A stretch of DNA of 64,000 nucleotides from Liopterus haemorrhoidalis. Taxonomy: Eukaryota > Arthropoda > Insecta > Coleoptera > Dytiscidae. The DNA lies in contig OZ020611.1 of NCBI GenBank assembly GCA_963971575.1, forward strand, positions 240,522,654 through 240,586,653, in the 5' to 3' direction. The notes under the pieces were generated by a model that saw nothing but the letters and a program-made list of their open reading frames with translations, searched no databases and was not told the origin of the DNA. The position numbers and the translations under genes are program-made. Shown one piece after another: positions 1-9,499 of the stretch (its first letter is position 1; the number at the start of each line of letters is the position of its first letter).

Positions 1-361
1 ACCGCGGCCGCTTTGGTGTGTGGAATCTTTAATGGCCCACGACTGTGTACAATATAGGAAATGAAAAAAAAGTTATGAGGGCTATTGACCCTAACACAGG
101 GGCGCCGATAGCGGACATGGGGAGCAGGTAAAACAATAATTTCGGACTAGAGCCCCGCGAAATTAATAATTCCTCGCCACTCCTGGGAAAACAATAATTA
201 CCAATAGCAGAAAAATTCTGAGTAATGCATAATAATGTGAACTGGAATAGTAAAATAGGAATTTAAGTACAGAATTTAAGTCATTTTAAATGATGGAATG
301 ATATTAAAGAAATTAAACAACTGAAAATATGTAAGAGCGCTTTTAAGTTTTTACAAAAACT
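1..361. other. AT-rich non-coding, possible TE edge
   Basis: I see no supported gene here. A GC-richer patch at about 95-190 (ggggcgccgatagcgg, then agccccgcgaaat) resembles the degenerate ends of hAT-like elements seen elsewhere in the window, but I find no matching second end. The rest is AT-rich sequence up to the truncated LINE. Confidence 0.4.
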
Positions 362-372
362 AAGAAAGGGGG

Positions 373-1275
373 TACGCAGATGATCTGACTTTGATGGAAG
401 AGAATGAGCTAGGATTTAAGAGGATGATGGTCAGAGCAGACAAGTATTTTAAAAGAAAAAGACTGGAGGTAAACAGAAATAAGACGAAGGTGGTGGTGTT
501 TGGAAAGGGGGGAGGAAAAAGAAAGAAAATAAGATGGGAATGTTCAGGGACAGAAATTGAAGAGGTAAAAAGTATGAAGTACCTCGGATACGTTCTAACG
601 AGGAACAATAGGGCAGAGCAGCACGTTAGAGAAAGGGTGAAGAAAGCAAGTATGGTTATGGGGATGCTATGGAGCATAGGAGAGAGGAGGTTTGACGACG
701 ATATTAGGTGGAGGATGAAATTATTTGACGGGATAGTGAAGAGTATCCTCATATACGGAGTAGGGATCTAGGGATGGAAGGAATGGAAGATAGTAGAAAG
801 GGTACTAGAGGGATACATGAGATGGATTATGGGATTAGACAGAACGACACCAGGATATATACTGAGGGAGGAAATGAAGAGGGAAAAGCTGAGAGTGGGA
901 GACGGGGCGAAGGCGGTGAAGTATGAGGAGAAAATCAGAAGGGACGAAAGAAGGAAGATATTAAGAGAATGCTGGGAAGAAAGAATGAAGGAAGAACAAA
1001 AGGGTAAATTGTCGGAATGGGGAGAAACAAGGAAAGAGTACTATTGGAGATGTGGGATGGACACAACGGAAGCTGAGCGAAAAAGAAACGGAGGAAGAAA
1101 CATAGTAGAAGAATTGAGCAGGAGAGACAAGGAGGTACAGGAGCAGGAAAGAACAGTAAGAATAGACAATTCAAGGAATGTGAAAAGGTATAGAGAGATA
1201 AGGATGGTAGGAATACCTAAATATTTGGGAGGAGAGGAAAGGCAGGGGGCAGAGTTAGAAAGATTGCCAGATTAA
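373..1275 (+). pseudogene. reverse transcriptase C-terminal fragment of LINE copy 1
   Basis: Encodes the end of an RT domain and its C-terminal extension. YADDLTLME lies at the very 5' edge; the apparent ATG start at 391 is only a Met inside the truncated polyprotein. An in-frame TAG follows YGVGI near 768. The same frame then continues with GWKEWK and MRWIMGLDRTTPGYILREE, a stretch conserved in the second copy. The frame ends at 1275 because of a shift: the second copy continues into a Cys-rich stretch (CRMCREEEESLKHL), a likely zinc-knuckle remnant. The protein is not functional here. Confidence 0.8.
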
Positions 1276-1640
1276 GATGTGGAAATGAAGAACGGAGTAA
1301 TAGGTATTGGGCAAAACCTGAGGATAGGCTATGCAGAATGTGTAGGGAGGAGGAAGAATCCTTGGAACACCTAACAAAAAGATGTGGAAAAAATGACAAA
1401 ATGAGAGGGAGAGATAAAGGAGCTGTTGAGTGAAGAAGAAAAGGAAGAAAGGTGGGTGAGAGTACTCGAGGAAAGAAGGAAGGAATGCGGAGAGGTAAGA
1501 CAGAACTGAGAACAGGAAGGAAAAGAGAGGCAAAGGAGGAGGAAAGAAAAGAGGGAAGAGAAGCGAAGAAAGAGGGGAAGAAGAACTGGAGTCAAGAAGG
1601 AAGGAGACTGGAGACGGAAGCCGAAAAGAGAACAAGAAGA

Positions 1641-1689
1641 AAGAGAGGAACACCGGAGGACTACATTCTTCCTCCGGTGTTCCTCTCTT
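1641..1689. repeat. perfect 20-bp inverted repeat (hairpin) inside LINE copy 1
   Basis: The arms 1641-1660 and 1670-1689 are exact reverse complements (aagagaggaacaccggagga and its complement) around a 9-nt loop. The second LINE copy at about 30104-30125 has only the forward arm, followed by agaatgaagaataaag. Copy 1 therefore gained an inverted duplication of its own sequence. Confidence 0.9.
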
Positions 1690-2159
1690 ACGAATAAAGA
1701 AAGTCATAAAATGTATTATTTTATTATTATTATGATTATTTTTTCAATGTACTGGTTAAAACCCTAAATGCCGCAAGGCCCTAGGTTAAATAAAGAGATA
1801 AAGAATTATATATAACTTAAATAATGTTCTTAACTCAGCTTAAACTTAACGTCGAATTAAACCAAAGTTTATTATTATTTTTTTAGTTTAAGTCAGCTTC
1901 TAGCAAATGGCATATTCGTAAAATTTTCACCCGAATATTTTCAGTATTTTTGAGTATATTTCTGGTTTGTTGGGCGTATGTTTATAGCGTAATTTGAACG
2001 AGACAAATCGGACACAATATGTTATCAGTGTTAACGCTCTGAAGAAAAAACTCGATACACAGATTTGTACTCATGTGAAATATTAGCTGGCAGTTTGACC
2101 CAAATACGACCAGCTTTTACAATTATTTACAATGCTCTTTTTCTTCTCTTTCTCTAATA

Positions 2160-2515
2160 TTTCATTGTGTAACTACTGAATTAGTTTCATTGTTAACATT
2201 GAATAGAAACAGTATTAAAGTTAGAATAAGTGGTGCGCAGTAGTATACAAACATAATGACCGATAGACAGGTCATCGACCCGTGGGATGGCAAATCAACG
2301 GACAGACCGACATACAGGTTAAAGACATACAGAAAAACAGACGGAGATCGATAGATCACAGAAAGATAGATTGGCAAACTGAGCAACTGACAGCCTGATA
2401 GGCTAACAGATCGATAAAAGTTAGTTAAAGAGACTGGCAGACTGGCAAACCGAAAGAACGACAGAACAACAGACAAACAAACCGACAGAACACATACCAA
2501 CAAAACGATACAGCA
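2160..2515. repeat. degenerate GACA/GACC-type tetranucleotide tract
   Basis: An irregular run of short words such as gacagaccgacatacagg, agacagg and gatcgataga, with no exact period. It looks like a decayed, expanded form of the GTCT microsatellites found in the HINE-like elements. Minus-strand frames here are rich in Leu, Ser, Val and Cys and are low-complexity artefacts. A similar tract on the opposite strand lies at 57080-57370. Confidence 0.55.
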
Positions 2516-2524
2516 ATAGAAAAA

Positions 2525-3500
2525 ATTGATGTGAAGTGTGAATTTTCACACATTTCAGGGTTTCGCAGGTATTTATTAACTGTGTGATGATTATTTGGGA
2601 TGCCAAAACAAATTTTATGTCGAAATATTTTTTATGAATTTTAATTCGAATGCCTAATACCATTATTTAAGTTTCTAAATATGTGCAGTATTTTTGTTAT
2701 ATAGCAAGGTTCATTAAGATTTTGAAAATTGCGCCTATGGCTTCCATTGGTTGCTTAAATCATAAGCCTCGCCCTCTGATACCTTTAAATATAGAATTAA
2801 ATTATAATTTCAAGACTTCCCACTGGTTATTAAATTTACGCTTTTAAAAATTAAATGCAACATTTACCAAAATATAACTAGAATTTTGACAAAATAATTT
2901 AAACAAAATAAAAATGCAAAAAAAAACTGAAAAAATAAAAATTGACGGGATTCGAACACAGTTTCTTACAGTAGTTTCAACTCACTAAGCGAGAACGCTA
3001 CCACTGTGCTATACAGGATCACTAGTTTACTATGTTAAATAGCGGATTAAATATATTACATATTTTACTTAAAAACACAAAAAATGCGTTATTTTCCGAA
3101 AACATAATCTGATCAAAAATTCCTGTTGTACTATTCCGGTTCACACCAATGTACATTACTGAGAATTTTTTCAGATTTTTAGTTTAAATCATCTGGGCTA
3201 CAGGGTGTGGGACAAATGTTTTTTTGCACAATTTTGGCAAAAATCGCCTCAAAATAATTGATTTTGCAAAAATAAAATTTTGATCGTTAATCCACGTACC
3301 AAGGGCTTTCATTTGATACCCTACACAGAATTGAAAAAAAAATTATTATTTTTTTCGATGAGCATATATTTGTTTATATTTTTAGGGGGATAAGTTTTTT
3401 AGATGTTTTAGTATTTTTCCTATGTGCGGGTCAAAGAGTTGTATAAGCATGCCAAATTTCAACTCTCTAGGTTTAGCCGTTTGGCTACAATTTTTACCGA

Positions 3501-3532
<32 letters not shown>
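2525..3532 (-). mobile_element. HINE-like repeat, copy 1 (tRNA-like module c1)
   Basis: A member of the window's commonest repeat. It begins ttgatgtgaagtgtgaattt with a short hairpin (gtgtgaa/ttcacac), then a subterminal block agggtttcgcaggtat. It ends in a GACA microsatellite at 3504-3533, where a decayed mariner takes over, so the other terminal block is missing. I orient the family with the GTCT end as 5', hence minus strand. The tRNA-like module at 2943-3018 is annotated separately. The subterminal inverted repeat plus terminal hairpin plus microsatellite layout matches helentron-associated elements (HINE/DINE type); that class is an inference. Confidence 0.6.
2943..3018 (-). other. tRNA-like module c1 inside HINE copy
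   Basis: On the minus strand an A-box-like tagcacagtgg (complement of 3001-3011) is followed by a B-box-like gttcgaatcc (complement of 2948-2957), spaced as in a tRNA gene. There is no clean acceptor stem, so it is tRNA-derived rather than a working tRNA. It sits at the same place in the repeat as different modules in other copies. Confidence 0.65.
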
Positions 3533-3533
<1 letters not shown>

Positions 3534-3534
<1 letters not shown>

Positions 3535-4270
3535 TGTTTTGGAACAAACTGTTTTATTGCTTTTCAAAATATTCGCCTTTAAGATTTATACACTTTTGCA
3601 TGCATTCAAACCAATTTTCGAAACATTTTTTTCACTCTGAAGTTGGTATCTCAAAAACATGGTTTTCAAAAGCTGTCCAAGCATTTTTTGTTTGACATAG
3701 GGGAACAAAAAAAGTCGTTAGGGAAGAAATCAGGTGAATACGGGCAATGATACATTAATTCAATGTTTTTCTGCTTCAAATAATCAATTGTTTGACGTGC
3801 TGTGTGGGAGCTTGTCATTATGAAGAATGATGCGACGTTTTTGGTTGTTTTTCTTGATTTTGTCGATGACTTCTGGCAAATAAATTGTTGTATACCTCTC
3901 CAGGAATGATTGCGACATATCCAGTAAAACCGAAGAAACAAGCAGTCATTTTCTTGGAAGTGCTTCGTGAACGAATAACTTTTGTGGGTTTCGGATCATC
4001 TTGGAAGACCCAAACCTTTTTTTGAGCTTCGGTCAAAATCTTTTTCACAGCTAAATGTTCATGCAAAATCTAATGTATTGCAGTCTGCGATATGCCAAAG
4101 GATGCCTTTATCTCACGGTAAGTCACATGCCGATCTTCTCGGCAAGTGTCTCCTCTTACACCTTACTGCAGGCGCCCATGTAGTGGGATGGACGCTTCGC
4201 GAAACGCGTCAGATTCACGATGGTGGTAAAAATAGACTAAGTACAATAACTAGAAGTAATTTTCACAATA
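3534..4270 (-). mobile_element. decayed mariner (DD34D type), C-terminal and middle part
   Basis: Minus-strand frames give pieces of one mariner transposase: WVFQDDPKPTK, RSRSTSKKMTACFFGFTGYV, then SSHTARQTIDYLKQKNIELM and CPYSPDFFPNDFF. The third block contains the last catalytic Asp region (YSPDxxPNDFF). Frameshifts split the reading. A related copy lies at 46150-47335, sharing caaaatattcgcctttaag at its end. The left boundary is unclear because a GACA tract adjoins it. Confidence 0.8.
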
Positions 4271-5142
4271 GAACAAAATAGCTATAAACATATTTGTAGA
4301 TTGAAGCATTAGCTACAATTTGCCGCATTGTATGCAAATATGAGTTGATTAATCTACAAGATGGCATCTATAAGGCAATTTGTTTATTTACAATCACATA
4401 ACAATTTTTTACAATTAAAAATATCCTATTAGGTAAATTGCAATTCGCTACAAATTTGGATATATTGATTGCAACTAATTTTATTTCAGCTTGTCAGTTT
4501 AAGACACTTTTAAGAATTATACCGTTGTGCCTTCCTCTAAATTCAGCTGTCACTTCCAAGCAAGCTTCGACATGTAACCAATCATCATTAGTTATTATTT
4601 TTATTGTTAACCATAGTACGATCCATAAATTTTCTAGTGATGTCGGTTCTGTCCAGTTTCCATTCGTTTATTTAGTGGAATATTTTTGCAATAATTCGTA
4701 TAAATGCTGTCGGTGTACGGAAGTGTATGCGAGTCTAACGCTGCAGGTTGCTGTATAGGTAGGTATGTAAATATATGTAACTGGTTCATTTGGAATATAA
4801 CAGTAACAGGATTATAAATATAATACAAACATGGACTGGCCGTTATGTCATCGGTCAGCTGCATTTCTCTTTCATCGACACCAAGCACTGACCAACACAT
4901 CACCATCACCATCACCATCACCATCTCACCGCACCGCCACAATTTTACAACAATCAACTTTATTAATGTTGGCTTTAGTTATTAGGGAAATTTCATGTGG
5001 CCACATAAATTCACAGTCTGTTTCACAGCTTGCATAGCGAGGTTTGTGTTGAAGAAGTTCAGTTGATTACTTATAACAATGATAGTTGTTTTTTCTTTAT
5101 GTTCAATTGGTGCCAAATTAATTTGCTGTTGAATAATATTGA
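4271..5142. other. AT-rich region without supported gene
   Basis: No coding similarity recognised. A short CAC/CAT-rich tandem run at 4896-4925 is the only structured sequence. Open frames here are short and show no family motif. Confidence 0.4.
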
Positions 5143-5246
5143 CAGGGCCGTAACTAGCTTTTTGTGGGCCCTGGGCAAGACTTTCAAATTGGGCCCCCAT
5201 TTAATAACAAAAAAAAAAAAATAACAAAAAACTTACCATGCATGTA

Positions 5247-5298
5247 CGATAGTTGGTATACCAACTATCGTGAAACAAACTATAGTTTGTTTCACGAT
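5247..5298. repeat. two overlapping perfect palindromes at a transposon end
   Basis: 5247-5270 is a perfect 24-bp palindrome centred on gtatac. 5267-5298 is a perfect 32-bp palindrome centred on tata. The second one is two IS630-element terminal sequences (tagtttgtttcacgat) head to head across the target TA, so a solo terminus abuts the element end. Confidence 0.9.
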
Positions 5299-6727
5299 AA
5301 AATGAAGTGACTATCTACTTATGGTCCTAAACACAGTGGGTGGTAATTACAAATAACTCTAATCCCTTGTTTGTACCCATAAACTAGCCAGAGATGTATC
5401 AGGTATAAATTACATTACACCATGTAATGACACAATTGTAACAAGAAATAAACATAAGATATCATCAAAATAAACTTTATTTTTATTATAAATACAATTA
5501 ATTTATAGAACTTATAATTAAATTTAAAACATTGCAATTAGTATTTAAAACATTACAATAAAATAAATTTTAAATTAAATAATGTTTAAGATAAAAAAAA
5601 ATCTTACAAGTCCAAATCATTCTCGGAATCAGTCACTAATTTAATGATTACTGTACGTTCTATAATACGATATAGAATCTATATCGTACGAAATAACCTC
5701 AAAAGGTTGGGTGGATACGTCAAATAAATGTCAAACAAGAGCACCGTCTAATAAAGGTAAACGTATTACGATACTTCATGCAGGTTCTGAAACTGGATGG
5801 ATACCTTCTCTTCTGGATGCACTCTTGCTTTCTGCGAAAAATATCAAAGATTCTAGACTCGACTACCATGACAATACCACGGCGGAAATGTTCGAAAACT
5901 GGTTCGAAAATAATTTACTTCCGAATATACCGGCTAACAGTGTTATTGTTATGGACAATGCAAGTTACCATAGTCGGCAACTAAATAAAGTACCGAATAG
6001 TGCAAACAGTAAGAAGGAAATCCAAGACTTTTTATATAAAAATGATATTTACTTTGAAGAAAGTTATAAAAAAAAATGTTTAATTAAATTATTAAAAAGT
6101 TATAGTTTGCGATAATATTGCTCAATGCAAAGGACACACAGTTTTACAACTACCTCCGTATTATTGTTTATTCAATCCTATTGAACAAATGTGGAGTCAG
6201 TTAAAGGCGAGAATAAAATGGAATAATGTTTCTCCCACTTTAAAGGGCACTATGATAGAACTTATAAAAAAAGAAGTGGAAAATATCCTTGTAGATAGTG
6301 GGAAAAATTGTGTAAATCATGTTAAAACTGAGGACAGTTATATTCAAATAGAACGTACTATAATCATTAATTTAGAGACTGATTCAGAGAATGATTTGGA
6401 CTTGTAAGATTTTTTTTTATCTTAAACATTATTTAATTTATATTTAATTTATTGTAATGTTTTAAATACTAATTGTAATGTTTTAAATTTAATTATAAGT
6501 TCTATAAATTAATTGTATTTATAATAAAAATAAAGTTTATTTTGATGATATCTTATGTTTATTTCTTGTTACAATTGTGTCATTACATGGTGTAATGTAA
6601 TTTATACCTGATACATCTCTGGCTAGTTTATGGGTACAAACAAGGGATTAAACTTATTTGTAATTACCACCCACTGTGTTTAGGACCATAAGTAGATAGT
6701 TACTTCAGCTTATCGTGAAACAAACTA
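5283..6727 (+). mobile_element. IS630/Tc1-like foldback element with about 380-bp arms
   Basis: The left arm (5283-about 5675) is an inverted, slightly diverged copy of the right arm (about 6350-6727). The arms include not only the 3' UTR but also the last about 20 codons of the transposase: the complement of 5615-5672 encodes the same C-terminal ending (SENDLDL and stop) as the real gene at 6350-6406. TA dinucleotides flank both ends. The 5' half of the transposase is absent, so an inverted 3' end has replaced the original 5' end. The palindromic transcript could fold into a long hairpin. Confidence 0.85.
5711..6406 (+). pseudogene. IS630-like DDE transposase, 5'-truncated and frameshifted
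   Basis: The DDE catalytic half of an IS630/Tc1-type transposase. VIVMDNASYHSRQ holds the second catalytic Asp (about residues 78-90 of the first frame). After a frameshift near 6095-6115, the second frame gives GHTVLQLPPYYCLFNPIEQMWSQLK with the catalytic Glu in FNPIE. About 75 residues separate the Asp and Glu in this damaged copy, much more than the 34 of Tc1, which suggests a long-spacing group such as DD82E. The N-terminal helix-turn-helix part is missing. It ends SENDLDL and TAA at 6406. Confidence 0.85.
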
Positions 6728-6925
6728 TACTGAAGCTCCAGTTCTTTCATTTTTTTAAAGTTTGGTATAACAGTCTTAATAAATAAACACAAAATAATTA
6801 TTCTTTCAATTGTTTATGTCCGTAATTTTAATTTCATTTTATATTTATGAAAAAACAATAAATTAAAACATCATAAATTTATTTAAATTGTATTTTTCTT
6901 GCTTTTTTCCCCGCATATTCATCAA

Positions 6926-7470
6926 TTAAATCATTAAAATTGACAGATTAGATAAACGCTCTTGTGAGAGGGTCGCTCTTAAGTAATTTTTAATTAACTT
7001 CAGTTTACTAAAACTCGTCTCACAAGAAGCGGTGGTCACTGGCAGGGTTAGAAATATTCTTAACGCAACAACGATGTTCTGGTACGATTCGACTAATTCG
7101 AAATCGTGTATGGTCTGTAATAAATTTAGAGGTGTTGCATGTTTCAGATTTTGCATCAGTCCACATACTTGAAACTTGAAACTTTCAATCTCACAACTGA
7201 ATTCATAACTATTAAAATCTTTATCATATTTGCTTGACAAATCGGCTGCCGCCTTTTGCAATTCAGAAACGCTCGTTGCTTCTAAGGACGAGCCAAAAAG
7301 AAAAGAAAAATCTTCAAATATAATTTTCATTTGTTTATAACGCCAGTCTTTTTCAGCAATTAAAACGTCAAAAACTTTGTACATTTGCACTGCACACAAA
7401 TTTTCTGGACTTAGATTTGTACTTTTTTCTTCTTTAACTCGCCTAATTCGTTGTTTGGAAAATTCAGATT
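6926..7470 (-). pseudogene. hAT transposase C-terminal fragment
   Basis: Minus-strand protein with the hAT dimerisation domain: RIFLTLPVTTASCETSFSKLK and IKNYLRATLSQERLSNLSIL are classic hAT C-terminal motifs. Coding potential extends upstream of the first Met (7399) through KEEKSTNLSPENLCAVQ to about 7470. After SILMI a stop occurs; the family ending (LIDEYAGKK) is still readable in another frame, so a frameshift removed the natural C-terminus. The N-terminal BED finger and catalytic region are absent. Confidence 0.85.
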
Positions 7471-7599
7471 ATATATTCATTTCCAAAGCTACTTTTTTTG
7501 TATCCACAAAAATTTGTTCATACCCTGTATCCCGTAGACCTTACATACCATACATTTTAACCAACAATATTTCAACTTGTTTAAACCTTTAAAAATACT

Positions 7600-8016
7600 C
7601 GAACCTCTTCATATTTAGAAAGATAAAGAATTCTCAGGAGGCAAAATCTGGAGAATTGGGTGGATGAGGGAGTAGTTCGTAGTACGCTACTAACTGCGAA
7701 ATTCGATCAATTTGGCCGTTGCAGTTGTTGACGATGAATGAGCTGATGCATTATTATGGTGGAACAGAAATTTTTCATCGCCAAATGTAGCTGCTTTTTC
7801 ATTAATTCAGCGTGTAATCGATCCAATAAAGTGGCATTATATTGTCCTGTTATCCTTTTTCTCTTTTCCACATAGTCGATGTAAATTATACCTTGCGAAT
7901 CCCAGAAAATTAAGGTTACAACCTTTTCGGCCGAGGGAACCCTTTTTGCCTTTTTCAGAACACGTTCGTCAGGAGAAATCCACCATTTTTACTGTTCTTT
8001 AAATTCTGGTGCGTAC
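7600..8016 (-). pseudogene. mariner transposase fragment (catalytic region), split by insertions
   Basis: Minus-strand reading gives KWWISPDERVLKKAKRVPSAEKV, FWDSQGIIYIDYVEKRKRITGQY and a degraded histidine/aspartate block, typical of mariner. One in-frame TAA precedes KWWIS. The upstream part (WRFITVDET) is found at 10518-10690, so the elements at 8017-9499 and 9500-10509 split this gene. Confidence 0.8.
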
Positions 8017-8300
8017 CCAGCAAACATTCAACCATCGGCCGAATGCCGGAAAACTGCTTTTTCTGTTGGTAAATTGCTAGCACTAAAAGTTTGTGCAACG
8101 TCAGTATTAATAATCTTCTTCACATTTGTATTTCGCACTCGTCCTATACGAAGTACTTTACCAGCATTTTATGAGCACTCCTTATTTTTGATAATATGTT
8201 ACACTTTTACTTTTGTTTCACCATCGTTGAATAAATTTATTCAACGAATAAAGTTGACAATATCGTCAACCGATCGACAATGGGGGCGGAGGGGGCGACG

Positions 8301-8704
8301 GCCCCTAGCGCACTAAGGAAAAGGGCGCCGATGAGCTTGACTAAGGGGCGCCACATTGCGAAGGTGAGGACCTTTTGTGCTCATCACTTGGATTTTGGGA
8401 GGTGAGGACCTCTTTTTTTTTGCTCTTCACTTGGATTTTAGGAGGTGAGGACTTTTTTTTGCTCATCACTTGGATTTTTGGGAGGTGAGGACCTTTTTTT
8501 TGCTCTTCACTTGGATTTTTGGGAGGTGAGGACCTTTTTTTTGCTCTTCACTTGGATTTTAGGAGGTGAGGACTTTTTTTTGCTCATCACTTGGATTTTT
8601 GGGAGGTGAGGACCTTTTTTTTGCTCATCACTTGGATTTTGGGAGGTGAGTACCTTGTTTTTGCTTATCACTTAGCGCCAAAACACAGTTTTGCCCCTAG
8701 CGCA
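8301..8704. repeat. about 41-bp minisatellite, 8 units, flanked by gcccctagcgca
   Basis: Eight units of about 38-43 bp run from about 8357 to 8672; each contains ggtgaggac, a T run, gctcatcac or gctcttcac, then ttggatttt. Units alternate between two T-run and end variants, so larger duplications occurred. The array is bracketed by the same 12-mer, gcccctagcgca, at 8301-8312 and 8693-8704. Confidence 0.85.
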
Positions 8705-8734
8705 AGTTTTCCTTACTGCGGATCTGCATTCTAT

Positions 8735-9015
8735 GTTGTATGAGTTCGAAAGAGGAAGCAACGCGTCGGTTGCATGTGAAAGATGTAGTAAATCTTCATA
8801 CTTGCCAAAGATGGTTTACAAAATTTCGTTCCGGATTTCTGAGCCTAAAATAAGATACTGGATCTGGAAGACCAACCAAGATCGATAATAATGTTTTGCG
8901 GTCCATGTTAGAGCAAAATCCACGTCTTACAACTAGAGAAATTGCAAAAGAGTTCGCATTCCATCATACAACTGCTGCTGATCACATTAAATCTCTTGGT
9001 TTTATTAAAGTAAAA
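8735..9015 (+). pseudogene. mariner N-terminal helix-turn-helix fragment
   Basis: Plus-strand, partly frameshifted protein: CQRWFTKFRSGFLSL, then GRPTKIDNNVLRSMLEQ and PRLTTREIAKEFAFHHTT. These are the two DNA-binding helix-turn-helix segments of mariner transposases. No catalytic part follows in this orientation. It lies inside the CCCAGCAAACAT element. Confidence 0.8.
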
Positions 9016-9499
9016 TTTTGTTTCACCATCGTTGAATAAATTTATTCAACGAATAAAGTTGACAATATCGCATCATTCTATTGACAGCAATGTTAATTTC
9101 TTCATTAATAGTTTAAAACCGATGCGATATTGTCAACTTTATTTGTTAAATAAATTTATTCAACGATGGTGAAAATTGCCAAATGAGTATTTATTTTGCA
9201 CCTAACCATTAATTTATTTTAATAATGGGTAAGTACACATATGTTACATTTGAAATACTAGAGAGTGGTTATACCCACTATAAGCTCTGGTCCGTCAGAA
9301 ATAAATCTTGCAACTAATGCGATTATTTTGCACTTTACCGCTGCTGGGCCAGCAACTGATACATCAATGGGCCAGCTAATGGCCACGGTGACACTGGGGT
9401 ACTGGCCCAGTGCGAAATGACAGCACTGGTCCATTACTTTCAATGCCGGGGAGTATGTGCTTCAACAGTACTGGCCCGTATAAAAATGTTTGCTGGGAT

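Larger units (their letters stand above)
362..1800 (+). mobile_element. 5'-truncated LINE, copy 1 (RT C-terminal half plus 3' tail)
   Basis: A non-LTR retrotransposon fragment. The first coding bases (373-384) encode YADD, the reverse transcriptase catalytic box, so the copy is truncated inside the RT palm. Downstream come the RT thumb-like part (KTKVVVFGKG, MKYLGYVLT) and a basic, Glu/Arg/Lys-rich C-terminal region. Several lesions interrupt the frame: a TAG at about 768 after YGVGI, and a frameshift near 1225. The 3' end holds ccgcaaggccctagg followed by aaataaagagataaag, shared with the second copy at 28938-30283. The long minus-strand frames here are mirror images of the purine-rich coding strand, not genes. 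This is a dead copy; the clade is not certain (the tail and C-terminus are not I-like). Confidence 0.85.
5143..7470 (-). mobile_element. hAT relic interrupted by an IS630-like element
   Basis: The left end is a hAT-type terminal sequence, CAGGGCCGTAACTAG at 5143, followed by tgggccctgggc. After an insertion (5283-6727) the sequence resumes and carries a hAT transposase C-terminus on the minus strand (6926-7470). I found no matching right end, so the element is probably truncated near 7470-7600, where mariner sequence begins. Confidence 0.65.
8214..9173. repeat. three copies of a 52-bp module (two direct, one inverted)
   Basis: A block starting tttcaccatcgttgaataa and ending gttgacaatatcg occurs at 8215-8267 and 9019-9071 on the plus strand and inverted at 9120-9173. 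The last two face each other around about 48 bp and can form a hairpin. The block has its own internal palindrome (ttgaataaatttattcaa). Confidence 0.85.
8017..9499. mobile_element. composite element with CCCAGCAAACAT inverted ends
   Basis: The inverted ends are cccagcaaacat at 8019-8030 and atgtttgctggg at 9487-9498. Inside are a 5' mariner fragment, a minisatellite and three copies of a tttcaccatcgttgaata module. The right 240 bp contain repeated tggcccag words (9345-9480). It interrupts a mariner gene, so it is younger than that mariner. I cannot assign a superfamily; the target duplication is not clear. Confidence 0.5.

Noticed and set aside
3..12. Adjacent SacII and NotI sites at the window start
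   Set aside because: Could hint at vector sequence, but the following bases are ordinary genomic sequence with no polylinker.
1255..1707. 150-aa minus frame rich in Ser, Leu, Phe and Pro
   Set aside because: Mirror image of the purine-rich LINE coding strand; the plus strand carries RT motifs.
4896..4925. CAT/CAC run that reads as a polyhistidine tag
   Set aside because: Plain trinucleotide-type repeat in AT-rich host DNA; no vector or linker sequence is adjacent.
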